Part shown: positions 32,889 through 41,473 of the stretch, one piece after another | Layout: each line of letters starts with the position of its first letter | Position numbering within the stretch: the first letter of the stretch is position 1 | From: Erythrobacter litoralis HTCC2594 | GTDB lineage: Bacteria > Pseudomonadota > Alphaproteobacteria > Sphingomonadales > Sphingomonadaceae | Assembly (NCBI RefSeq): GCF_000013005.1 | Contig: NC_007722.1 | Location: 1,741,501 to 1,805,500, forward strand | Direction: 5' to 3' | DNA: 64,000 nucleotides | The notes under the pieces: generated by a model | The model's database searches: none | What the model saw: only the letters and a program-made list of their open reading frames with translations | Told to the model about the DNA's origin: nothing | Made by a program: the position numbers and the translations under genes

Positions 32889-33590
32889 TCACAGCCGCGA
32901 CGCAGCACCGAACACGCCGATCAGCAGCGGATCGCGGGTCGCGCGCGGATGGGCGCGAATGGCGGCCTCCTCGCGGCCCATCTCGGCCCAGATCGCGTCG
33001 CTGACCCGCGTGCCCAGCCGGTTCGCCACGCCGCCGACATCGACGCCGGTGAGCGCGCCGAGCGCTTGGCCGACGAGCGGGTCTTCCGCCACGCGCAGGG
33101 CGCGGTCGAGCCCGGGCACCATCGCATCGAGCACGCGCGTGCCGACTTCGGCGCTGAGGAAATCGGTCGCCGCGCTCGGGCCGCCGCGCACAAGGTCTAT
33201 GGCGTTCTGGAACCCGATCACGCGCACGGCATCGGCGACGACGGGCGCGGCGCGTTCGCTGGCGTCGATCGCGAAATCGGCAAAGACGCCTTCCAGCCGG
33301 TCCTTGAACAGCGCCGAGGTCAGGATGCGGGAGAGCACATCGCCGCGCGTGCCCAGGAACGAACCGAGGCCGATGCGGGCGACCTGGTCGTCCCAATAGC
33401 CGCCGGGCGCCGTCAGCCGGTCGAAAGCGCGTTCGCTCGACAGCAGGAGCAGGCGGCGGATCGCCTCGGTAAAGCTGAAGCCGCCGCCATAGCCGCCGGC
33501 GCAGCCGGGCAGGAGGACGAGCGAGCTCGCGCCCAGTCCGGCGAGCATCGAGCGACGGGTGATGATCTCGGACCCAACAATCTTGGACAT
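32889..33590 (-). CDS. DUF4197 protein, Tat-exported lipoprotein
   Basis: 233 residues from the ATG at 33590. The N-terminus carries a twin-arginine motif (TRRSMLAGLGASSLVLLPGC) ending in a lipobox LPGC. The mature domain is helical, with FTEAIRRLLLLSSERAFDRL and a C-terminal VSDAIWAEMGREEAAIRAHP, fitting DUF4197. The family is periplasmic and has no known function. It is divergent from priA. Confidence 0.82.
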   Translation of the reverse strand: MSKIVGSEIITRRSMLAGLGASSLVLLPGCAGGYGGGFSFTEAIRRLLLLSSERAFDRLTAPGGYWDDQVARIGLGSFLGTRGDVLSRILTSALFKDRLEGVFADFAIDASERAAPVVADAVRVIGFQNAIDLVRGGPSAATDFLSAEVGTRVLDAMVPGLDRALRVAEDPLVGQALGALTGVDVGGVANRLGTRVSDAIWAEMGREEAAIRAHPRATRDPLLIGVFGAASRL

Positions 33591-33645
33591 AGTGCAGTCT
33601 CCAAACCTTGCGGGGCGTGCATGCCGCCGCCCATATGGCACCAGC

Positions 33646-35811
33646 ATGAACCGCGCGCGCATCCTCACATTCAACGCCGCCCTGCCGGTGCTCGATTACC
33701 GGGTGCCGGAGGGGATGAGCGTGGTGCCGGGCAGCGTCGTGGTCGCCCCGCTCGGCCCGCGCGAAATCCTCGGCGTCGTGTGGGAGGAAGAACGCCTGCC
33801 GGGTCAATCGGTGCCCGATGCCAAGCTTCGCCCCTTGCGTGATACGGTGCCGGTGCCGCCCCTGCGCCCGGAATTGCGGCGGCTGATCGAATGGACGGCG
33901 GATTATTACTGCGCCCCGATGAGTGCTGTGGCGCGGATGGTGCTGTCGAGCGGCGGCGCTCTGCGCGGGCCGATGACAACGACGGAATATCGCCTCTCGG
34001 GCGGCATGCCGGAGCGCATGACCGCGCAGCGCGAGAGGGCGATGGAGCGGCTGGAAGGCGAACAGGCGACCATCCGCGAACTGGCCGAGATCGCCGAGGT
34101 GTCCGACGGCGTGCTACGGGGCCTCGTGAACCAGGGTGTGCTGGAGCCGGTCGTGGTCGATATCGACCGGTCCTACCCCCGCGCGCATCCCGACCATGCC
34201 GAACCGATCCTGTCGGCGGAGCAGAAGGAGGTAGCAGACGAGCTGGTGGCCGCCGTCGAGGCAGAAGAGTTCGCCCCGATCCTGCTCGACGGCGTGACCG
34301 GTTCGGGCAAGACCGAGACCTATTTCGAGCCCGTCGCGGCGGCGTTGCGGATGGACCGGCAGGTGCTTGTCCTTTTGCCCGAGATCGCGCTCACGGAAGC
34401 CTTTCTGCGCCGCTTCGCAGATCGCTTCGGTGCTGCGCCGATCGTCTGGCATTCGAGCCTGAAGTCGACCGAGCGCCGCCGCGCGTGGCGGGCGATCTCG
34501 ACGGGCGAGGCACAGGTGGTCGTCGGCGCACGCTCGGCGCTGTTCCTGCCATATGACAATCTCGGCCTGATCGTGGTCGATGAAGCGCATGAGGTGAGCT
34601 TCAAGCAGGACGATGGCGTGCGCTACAATGCCCGCGACGTCGCGGTAATGCGCGGACATTTCGAGAAGCATCCCGTGATTCTCGCCAGCGCCACTCCCGC
34701 GCTCGAAAGCCTGCAGATGGCCGAAAGCGGCATCTACCGGAAGCTGGACCTGCCGAGCCGGTATGGCGGGGCGGAGCTGCCGGACATAAAGCTGATAGAC
34801 CTCACGGAAGAAAAGCCCGAGCGCGGTCGCTGGCTCGCCCCGTCGCTCGCTCGCGAGCTGTTCGCGCGGCTGGAACGCGGCGAGCAGTCGCTGCTGTTCC
34901 TCAACCGCCGTGGTTATGCGCCCCTGACGCTGTGCCGCAATTGCGGCTTCCGTTTCCAATGCAGCAATTGCAGCGCCTGGCTGGTCGAGCATCGTTTTTC
35001 GCAACGCCTAGCCTGCCACCATTGCGGGCACGAGGAACAGCCGCCCGAGACTTGCCCCGATTGTAACGAGCCCGATTGCCTAGTCGCATGCGGACCCGGT
35101 GTGGAGCGGATTGCGGACGAGGTGGCGGAAATCCTGCCCGATGCCCGGGTCGCGGTGGTCACTTCGGATACGCTCAACACGCCCGACAAGGCCGCCGAAT
35201 TCGTAAGGCAGGCCGAAGCGCGAGAAATCGACGTGATAGTAGGCACGCAGCTCGTCACAAAGGGTTTCCATTTCCCAGAACTGACGCTTGTCGGCGTGGT
35301 CGATGCCGACCTAGGCCTGGAAGGCGGCGATCTGCGCGCGGCCGAGCGAACCTACCAGCAGGTCGCGCAAGTCGCCGGGCGCGCCGGGCGTGGCTCGAAG
35401 CCGGGCGAAGTCCTGATCCAGACCCGCCACCCCGAAGCGCCGGTAATCGAAGCGCTTGCCGCCGGAGATCGCGACGCCTTCTACGAAGCCGAAACCGAAG
35501 CGCGGCGTTTCGCCGGGGCCCCGCCCTTCGGACGCTGGGCCGCGATCATCGTCTCTTCTGAAGACGAGGCCGAAGCGCGCGAAGCCGCGCAGCGCATCGG
35601 CGCGACCCAGCCGCGGATCGAGGATATCGCCATCCTCGGCCCCGCCCCTGCCCCGATGGCGCTGCTGCGCGGTCGCTATCGCTACCGCTTCCTCGTCAAC
35701 GCGCGCCGCAGCGCAAAGGTGCAGGAGGCGCTGCGCCAATGGCTCGATCCGCTGGACTTCCCGCGCGGGGTGCGCGTATCGATCGACATCGATCCCTACA
35801 GCTTCGTTTGA
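33646..35811 (+). CDS. priA: Primosomal protein N' (PriA helicase)
   Basis: 721 residues from the ATG at 33646. The N-terminal DNA-binding domain precedes a superfamily 2 helicase core with Walker A GVTGSGKTETYF and DEAH box VDEAHEVSF. The two zinc sites (CRNCGFRFQCSNC and CHHCGHEEQPPETCPDC) and GTQLVTKGFHFPELTLVGVV follow. PriA restarts collapsed replication forks by reloading DnaB. The in-frame upstream extension is unlikely. It is divergent from the DUF4197 gene. Confidence 0.96.
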   Translation: MNRARILTFNAALPVLDYRVPEGMSVVPGSVVVAPLGPREILGVVWEEERLPGQSVPDAKLRPLRDTVPVPPLRPELRRLIEWTADYYCAPMSAVARMVLSSGGALRGPMTTTEYRLSGGMPERMTAQRERAMERLEGEQATIRELAEIAEVSDGVLRGLVNQGVLEPVVVDIDRSYPRAHPDHAEPILSAEQKEVADELVAAVEAEEFAPILLDGVTGSGKTETYFEPVAAALRMDRQVLVLLPEIALTEAFLRRFADRFGAAPIVWHSSLKSTERRRAWRAISTGEAQVVVGARSALFLPYDNLGLIVVDEAHEVSFKQDDGVRYNARDVAVMRGHFEKHPVILASATPALESLQMAESGIYRKLDLPSRYGGAELPDIKLIDLTEEKPERGRWLAPSLARELFARLERGEQSLLFLNRRGYAPLTLCRNCGFRFQCSNCSAWLVEHRFSQRLACHHCGHEEQPPETCPDCNEPDCLVACGPGVERIADEVAEILPDARVAVVTSDTLNTPDKAAEFVRQAEAREIDVIVGTQLVTKGFHFPELTLVGVVDADLGLEGGDLRAAERTYQQVAQVAGRAGRGSKPGEVLIQTRHPEAPVIEALAAGDRDAFYEAETEARRFAGAPPFGRWAAIIVSSEDEAEAREAAQRIGATQPRIEDIAILGPAPAPMALLRGRYRYRFLVNARRSAKVQEALRQWLDPLDFPRGVRVSIDIDPYSFV

Positions 35812-35825
35812 GAAGGACCTCCGCA

Positions 35826-36464
35826 ATGCTCACCGTCCACCACCTGCGCCTGTCGCAATCCGAACGTATCGTCTGGCTGTGTGAGGAACTGGGGCTCGAT
35901 TACGACTTGAAGCTTTACACCCGCCGCGAGGACAACAATCTTGCACCCGACGAATACAAGGCGCTGCACCCGATGGGCATCGCTCCGGTCATCACCGATG
36001 GCGATTTCGTGCTCGGCGAAAGCGGTGCGATCATCGACTGGATCGTCGCCAAACATGCGCCCGACACCGACCTGGTGCCCGGCCCGGACCACTCCGACTT
36101 CGCCGACCACCTGTTCTACTACCACTGGGCCAACGCGACCTTCATGACCAACGGCATGATGTCGCTGGTCGCGAGCCGCATGGTGGACGGCGGCGCGATG
36201 CCGCCCTTCGTCGCCGATCGCAACGCCAAGGGCTGGGCCATCGTCGAAGAACGGCTCGGTGAGGCCGACTATTTCGGCGGTTCGCAACTGACCACGGCGG
36301 ACATCATGATGGGCTTCCAGCTCACCACCAGCCGCGCAATGAGCGGCATGAGCATCGACGGGATGCCCAACCTGCAAGCCTATCTCAAGCGCATGGGTAA
36401 ACGCGAGGCCTACCAGCGCGCGATGGCGAAATGCGAGCCGGGCATGCCGCCCAAGCTCGACTGA
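35826..36464 (+). CDS. Glutathione S-transferase
   Basis: 212 residues from the ATG at 35826. N-terminal thioredoxin-like domain MLTVHHLRLSQSERIVWLCE with the cis-Pro loop MGIAPVITDGDFVLGESGAI and its ESGAI glutathione-binding motif, then an all-helical C-terminal domain with LTTADIMMGFQLTT. Ser in SQSERIVW is the likely catalytic residue. It starts 14 bases after priA. Confidence 0.92.
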   Translation: MLTVHHLRLSQSERIVWLCEELGLDYDLKLYTRREDNNLAPDEYKALHPMGIAPVITDGDFVLGESGAIIDWIVAKHAPDTDLVPGPDHSDFADHLFYYHWANATFMTNGMMSLVASRMVDGGAMPPFVADRNAKGWAIVEERLGEADYFGGSQLTTADIMMGFQLTTSRAMSGMSIDGMPNLQAYLKRMGKREAYQRAMAKCEPGMPPKLD

Positions 36465-36500
36465 GCGGGAGCGCGCGGCCCGTTCATGCGTTAGCCCCGC

Positions 36501-38069
36501 ATGGCATCCGACAAACCAATCCTCGTGCCCGTGCTGGGCGACCAGCTGACCCGTGACCTCGCCTCGATCAGGGGCCGCACCAAGGACGATACCGTCATCC
36601 TTATGATGGAGGTGTGGGACGAGGCGACTTACGTCAAACACCACAAGCAGAAGATCGCGCTGATCTTTTCCGCCATGCGTCACTTCGCTGCCGAGCTGGA
36701 GGATGCGGGATGGACGGTCGACTATGTCAAGCTGACCGATCCCGACAATGCGGGCAGCTTCACCGGCGAAGTCGCCCGCGCCATCGAGCGCCACCAACCG
36801 CGCGCGATCCAAATCGTCGAGGCGGGTGAATGGCGGGTGCAACAGGCGATCGAGGAATGGCCAGACAAGTTCGATTGCGAAGTCGAGATTTTAACCGACG
36901 ATCGCTTCCTGTGCTCGCTATCCGAATTCAACGACTGGGCCGAGAACCGCAAGACCTTGCGGATGGAGCATTTCTATCGCGAGATGCGCCGCAAGACCGG
37001 CATCCTGATGGCCGACGACGGCAAGCCCGAAGGCGGCGAATGGAATTACGACGAGGATAACCGCGCCTCGCCGAAAGAGGACATGGACCCGCCCGCGCGG
37101 CCGCTGTTCGAACCCGACGAGATCACGCGTGAGTGCATCGATCTGGTCGAAGAGAAATTCGGCGATCATTTCGGCAGCCTCGAGAATTTCGGCTGGCCGG
37201 TCACGCGCGACGAGGCCGAGAAAGCCGCCGACGCCTTCTTCGCCGAACGGATCGAGAAGTTCGGCAAGTTCCAGGATGCCATGGTCTATGGCCAGGACGA
37301 CCTTTACCACTCGATGCTCTCGACCAGCATTAATCTCGGCCTGCTCGATCCGGTCGAATTGTGCCGCCGAGCGGAGCAGGCATACCAGGACGGCAAGGCC
37401 CCCATCAATTCGGCCGAGGGCTTCATCCGCCAGCTCATCGGCTGGCGCGAATATGTGCGCGGCTTCTACTGGCGTTTCATGCCGGACCTTGAGAGCAACA
37501 ATGCGCTCAACGCCCAGCGCGCGTTGCCCGAATTCTACTGGACCGGCGAAACCGACATGCGCTGTTTGGCCGACAGCATTCGCTCGACGAAAGAGAACGC
37601 TCACGCCCACCACATCCAGCGGCTGATGGTGCTGGGCAATTTTGCGCTGATCGCCGGGCTGTCCCCGCGCGAAGTGCAGGACTGGTATCTCGTCGTCTAT
37701 GCCGATGCCTACCAATGGGTCGAACTGCCCAATGTCGCGGCGATGATCCTCTACGCCGATGGCGGCAAGCTGGCGTCCAAGCCCTATGCGGCGAGCGGCA
37801 ATTACATCAACAAGATGAGCAACTACTGCTCCGACTGCACATACTCGGTCAGCAAGAAGACCGAGGAAAACGCATGCCCGTTCAACTCGCTCTACTGGCG
37901 CTTCATGGATCGCCATCGCGACCGGCTCGAAAGCAATCCGCGCATAGGGCGCATCTACTCGAACTGGGATCGGATGGGCGAGGAAAAGCAACAGGCCTAT
38001 CTCGATCGGGCGGAGAGTTTCCTCGACACGCTGGAACCCGCGCAAGATGGCTGGGCCCGCAACGATTAG
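36501..38069 (+). CDS. Fe-S photolyase/cryptochrome (PhrB/FeS-BCP family)
   Basis: 522 residues. N-terminal domain LVPVLGDQLTRDLASIRGRT and MRHFAAELEDAGWTVDYVKL; FAD-binding region with GWREYVRGFYWRF and ENAHAHHIQRLMVLGNFALI; and a C-terminal Cys cluster, NYCSDCTYSVSKKTEENACP, which with an earlier Cys (DMRCLADSIR) matches the four ligands of the [4Fe-4S] cluster in prokaryotic (6-4) photolyases. The enzyme repairs (6-4) photoproducts with light. Located between a GST and an aldehyde dehydrogenase gene, no operon role evident. Confidence 0.9.
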   Translation: MASDKPILVPVLGDQLTRDLASIRGRTKDDTVILMMEVWDEATYVKHHKQKIALIFSAMRHFAAELEDAGWTVDYVKLTDPDNAGSFTGEVARAIERHQPRAIQIVEAGEWRVQQAIEEWPDKFDCEVEILTDDRFLCSLSEFNDWAENRKTLRMEHFYREMRRKTGILMADDGKPEGGEWNYDEDNRASPKEDMDPPARPLFEPDEITRECIDLVEEKFGDHFGSLENFGWPVTRDEAEKAADAFFAERIEKFGKFQDAMVYGQDDLYHSMLSTSINLGLLDPVELCRRAEQAYQDGKAPINSAEGFIRQLIGWREYVRGFYWRFMPDLESNNALNAQRALPEFYWTGETDMRCLADSIRSTKENAHAHHIQRLMVLGNFALIAGLSPREVQDWYLVVYADAYQWVELPNVAAMILYADGGKLASKPYAASGNYINKMSNYCSDCTYSVSKKTEENACPFNSLYWRFMDRHRDRLESNPRIGRIYSNWDRMGEEKQQAYLDRAESFLDTLEPAQDGWARND

Positions 38070-38138
38070 CGCGTGAAGGCCGGAACGGTGCGTGCGGCTG
38101 CGGATTGATGGGGTGAACCTCCAATCGAAAGGCCCCCC

Positions 38139-39518
38139 ATGCCCAGCATTACCACCGTCAATCCCGCAACCGGCGAAGATATCGAAAGCTACGAGACGCT
38201 CTCGCTCGAACAGGCGAAAGCCAAGGTCGATGCCTGCCAGAAAGCGTTCGAAAAGTGGAAGCTGCGCAGCCTCGAAGACCGCGCCAGCGTCATCAAGTCG
38301 ATCGGCCAGGCCCTGCGGGACCGCAAGGAAGACCTCGCCCAGTTGATGACCAAGGAAGTTGGCAAGTTGATCGGCGATAGCCGCGACGAGGTCGAGCTGT
38401 GTGCAGCGATCTGCGACTACACCGCCGCCAACGGGCCGGACGAACTGGCCGACGAGCGACGCGATCCGAACAATGCCGATCACGGTATCGTCACCTATTC
38501 GCCGATCGGCATCGTCTACGGCATCCAGCCGTGGAATTTCCCGGCCTATCAAGTCATCCGCTATGCCATCGCCAGCCTGATGGTCGGCAATGGCGTGCTG
38601 CTCAAGCATGCCAGCATTTGCACCGGTTCGGGCCTGCTGATCGAAGAGATTTTCAAGCAGGGCGGCCTGCCGGACAATCTCTTCAGCGTGCTGGTGATCG
38701 ATCACGACATCTCGGACGAGATCATCGCGCATGACAAGGTGCGCGGCGTCACGCTCACCGGCTCCGACGGTGCGGGCAAGCATGTGGCGGAAAAGGCCGG
38801 CAAGCTGCTCAAGAAAACCGTGCTCGAGCTAGGATCGAACGACGCTTATCTCGTGCTGGAAGACGCCGATCTCGATCACGCGGCAGAAGTCTGCGCACGG
38901 GCGCGGCTCTACAACAACGGTCAGACCTGCATCAACGGCAAGCGCTTCATCGTGACTGACAAGATCTATGATGCGTTCGTCGAGAAGTTCGTCGCCAAGT
39001 TTGAAGCCATCGAAACCGGTGATCCGACCGCCGACGGCACCGACATGGGCCCGATGTCCAATGCCGACCTGCGCGGCGACCTGCAGGACCAGGTCGACAA
39101 ATCGGTCGAAAACGGTGCGACCATCGCCTGCGGCGGCGCCATTCCGGAAGGACCGGGAGCCTTCTATCCCGCTACAGTCCTCACCGATGTGGCACCCGGG
39201 CAGCCGGCCTATGACGATGAGCTGTTCGGCCCCGTCGCCTCGGTCATCCGCGCGAAGGACGACGAAGACGCCATGCGCCTTGCGAACGACAGTCGTTACG
39301 GCCTCGGAGGCGGCATCCTGTGCGGCGACAAGGACCGCGCGGTCGAGATGGCCAAGCAGCATTTCGACACCGGCATGGTCTTCATCAACACCTATGGCGT
39401 GGCGGACCCGTCCATGCCCTTCGGCGGGGTGAAGGACTCGGGCTACGGGCGCGAGCACGGCGGTTTCGGCGTCAAGGAATTCGCCAACGCCAAGTCGATC
39501 TTCGTCGGCGCCGACTGA
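38139..39518 (+). CDS. NAD(P)-dependent aldehyde dehydrogenase, succinate-semialdehyde type
   Basis: 459 residues. NAD-binding and catalytic features are IQPWNFPAYQVIRYAIASLM, the general base Glu in VLELGSNDAYLVLEDAD, the nucleophile Cys in YNNGQTCINGKRF and the C-terminal MPFGGVKDSGYGREHG. It matches the gabD/sad-like branch. It is preceded by AAAGGCCCCCC rather than a strong ribosome binding site, and is separated from the photolyase gene by 69 bases. Confidence 0.92.
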   Translation: MPSITTVNPATGEDIESYETLSLEQAKAKVDACQKAFEKWKLRSLEDRASVIKSIGQALRDRKEDLAQLMTKEVGKLIGDSRDEVELCAAICDYTAANGPDELADERRDPNNADHGIVTYSPIGIVYGIQPWNFPAYQVIRYAIASLMVGNGVLLKHASICTGSGLLIEEIFKQGGLPDNLFSVLVIDHDISDEIIAHDKVRGVTLTGSDGAGKHVAEKAGKLLKKTVLELGSNDAYLVLEDADLDHAAEVCARARLYNNGQTCINGKRFIVTDKIYDAFVEKFVAKFEAIETGDPTADGTDMGPMSNADLRGDLQDQVDKSVENGATIACGGAIPEGPGAFYPATVLTDVAPGQPAYDDELFGPVASVIRAKDDEDAMRLANDSRYGLGGGILCGDKDRAVEMAKQHFDTGMVFINTYGVADPSMPFGGVKDSGYGREHGGFGVKEFANAKSIFVGAD

Positions 39519-39539
39519 GCCGGTCGGGCTAATTACGGC

Positions 39540-39923
39540 TCAGGGCCTGCCGAGGGCTTTCATCACCCCGGCGGCCCTGGCCGTATCGAGATATTCGCGG
39601 ATCGACGTGATCCGCCCGTCCTGGACTTCCGCTACGACACAGGCGGGGATTCGCACTTCGGATTGGTCGGGCAGGGTTCCGCAGACATCGTGCTCTTCGA
39701 CGAAGCCGGTCTCGGTCACCGAGCAGGTGGCGTTGTCATAGCGATAGCCCTGCACCACCGAGCGGAAGGCCGCTGCAAACTTGAGCAGCGTGTCGCGATC
39801 CATCGGCGGCCCGCCGTTTTGCGTGCCGCGGAAGTCTTCCCCCAATAGTTCGCGCGCTGTTTCGGCATCGCCATCGGCGAAAGCGCGAAACAGGCGCTCT
39901 GCGATAGCGCAGTTGTCGCTCAT
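39540..39923 (-). CDS. NTF2-like (SnoaL-type) protein
   Basis: 127 residues with the NTF2-like fold pattern: AERLFRAFADGDAETARELL, a central beta-sheet with FRSVVQGYRYDNATCSVTET and a terminal helix TSIREYLDTARAAGV. Members are small enzymes or binding domains; function unknown. Its start overlaps the RidA stop by four bases (ATGA), suggesting co-translation. Confidence 0.8.
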   Translation of the reverse strand: MSDNCAIAERLFRAFADGDAETARELLGEDFRGTQNGGPPMDRDTLLKFAAAFRSVVQGYRYDNATCSVTETGFVEEHDVCGTLPDQSEVRIPACVVAEVQDGRITSIREYLDTARAAGVMKALGRP

Positions 39924-40315
39924 GCGACCGCCGTCGCTTCGATCTCGATCATGATATCAGGGTGATAAAGTTCCTTCACGCCGAGCAGCGTGCTTGCAAT
40001 CTCGGCCCCTGCCGCACCGTGGATCGGCATGATCTCTTCCGCTGCGCTCATAAAGGCGGGCACGTCGGTAACATAGAAATTGAGCCGCGCGAGGTTGCTT
40101 GCATCCATCCCGGCTTCTGCAAGCGCATCCTGCAGGCATTTCCACGCCTCCTTGTACTGCGCCACCATGTCGCCCGGATGCAGCGGCGAACCGTCAGGCG
40201 CGGAGGAAGTCTGGCCCGAGAAATAGACCGTACGCGTAGCACCCGAAACCTCGACCGCATGATTGAGGCCGAAGCCTTGCAGCCACGGCGTAGGGTTGTG
40301 TGTTTTCTTGTTCAT
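39920..40315 (-). CDS. RidA family protein (enamine/imine deaminase-like)
   Basis: 131 residues from the ATG at 40315. The YjgF/YER057c/UK114 fold is supported by RTVYFSGQTSSAPDGSPLHP, LAEAGMDASNLARLNFYVTD and the terminal HPDIMIEIEATAVA. The conserved Arg of the active site (normally in the C-terminal RxxxE motif, here LLGVKELYHPD) is not obvious, so it may be a RidA subfamily without deaminase activity. It overlaps the NTF2-like gene. Confidence 0.82.
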   Translation of the reverse strand: MNKKTHNPTPWLQGFGLNHAVEVSGATRTVYFSGQTSSAPDGSPLHPGDMVAQYKEAWKCLQDALAEAGMDASNLARLNFYVTDVPAFMSAAEEIMPIHGAAGAEIASTLLGVKELYHPDIMIEIEATAVA

Positions 40316-40355
40316 TTCAGCTCTCCTCCTCGTATTTCGGAGTGCTGCATCAAAC

Positions 40356-41393
40356 TCAGCGCCGAGTCGACTCCCGCCGCAGCAGTTCAGCCTTGATCTC
40401 CGGCCCATAGGCGTAGCCGCCGATCGACCCATCGGCTTGCACCACGCGGTGGCACGGGATCAGCACTGCGATATTGTTGGCGCCGTTGGCACTGCCGACC
40501 GCACGGCTGGCCTTGGGATTGCCGAGCATCGCCGCCTGCTCGCCGTAGCTGCGTGTTTCGCCCAGTGGGATTTCGCGCAAGGCCTGCCAGCAGCGCTGTT
40601 GGAAGGCAGTGCCTTTGACGTCGAGCGGGACGTCTTGGCCTGTGCCGGGCTGTTCGACAGCGGCAGCGACCCGTTCGAACAGGTCTCGGAACTTGTCGCT
40701 GCCCTCGACCAGATCGGCTTTGGGGAAACGCGCACGCAGCTCTTCCTCCCCTTCATTGAAGGAAAGGCAGCACACGCCTCTGTCCGTGGCCGCCACCAGC
40801 ATCGGCGCAATCGAGGTCTCGATCACCGCGTAATGGATTTCGCGACCCTCGCCGCCGTTCTTCCAGTCGCTCGCGCTCATGCCCATCTTGCCCTGCATCC
40901 CTTCGTAAAACCGGCTCGGCGCTTCATAGCCTGCATCGTAAATCGCATCGGTCACCCGCTTTGCTTCGCCGAGCGCATCTTTCGCCCGTTCTTCGCGCAA
41001 AGCCCGTGCATAGGCAGCCGGGGAAAGCCCGGTCGCGCGCTTGAATACCCGCTGGAAATGGCTCGGCGAATAGCCCGTCAGCGTCGCCAGCTCGTCGAGC
41101 GTCGGCCTGCCCTCGCTGGCCTTGATCTCGTCCACCGCTGCCAGCACCGCCGCTTCGTCGCGCCCGATATCGTCGGGCAGGCAACGCTCGCAGGCGCGCA
41201 ATCCCGCAGCACGCGCCTCCGCCCCATCGGCAAAGAAGCGCACGTTCTCGCGCGCCGGATGCCGCGCGGCACAGCTTGGGCGGCAATAGATCCCGGTGGT
41301 GAGCACGCCGGTGACGAAGCGCCCGTCGAATGAGCGGTCGCGTCGCTGGACAGCGGCCCACGCATGATCGGGAGAGATAGCTTGGTTGGTCAT
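40356..41393 (-). CDS. ada: Bifunctional Ada: alkylation regulator / O6-methylguanine-DNA methyltransferase
   Basis: 345 residues. N-terminal methyl-phosphotriester domain with the zinc cysteines in GIYCRPSCAARH and LRACERCLPDDIG; AraC-type HTH in the middle (LDELATLTGYSPSHFQRVFK); C-terminal MGMT with the acceptor Cys in IPCHRVVQADGSIGGYAYG. Repairs methylated DNA and, once methylated, activates its own regulon. Length is close to E. coli Ada. Confidence 0.95.
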   Translation of the reverse strand: MTNQAISPDHAWAAVQRRDRSFDGRFVTGVLTTGIYCRPSCAARHPARENVRFFADGAEARAAGLRACERCLPDDIGRDEAAVLAAVDEIKASEGRPTLDELATLTGYSPSHFQRVFKRATGLSPAAYARALREERAKDALGEAKRVTDAIYDAGYEAPSRFYEGMQGKMGMSASDWKNGGEGREIHYAVIETSIAPMLVAATDRGVCCLSFNEGEEELRARFPKADLVEGSDKFRDLFERVAAAVEQPGTGQDVPLDVKGTAFQQRCWQALREIPLGETRSYGEQAAMLGNPKASRAVGSANGANNIAVLIPCHRVVQADGSIGGYAYGPEIKAELLRRESTRR

Positions 41394-41473
41394 ACAGCCT
41401 GTTTACGCCCGGTTGTCGATCGCCTCATCCCGAAACTTGCGATCAAAGCGAAGGGAGGTCAAACACAGCGTCG

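Noticed and set aside
36918..38783. 621-codon open frame on the minus strand
   Set aside because: Antisense to the photolyase and aldehyde dehydrogenase genes, no recognisable domain.
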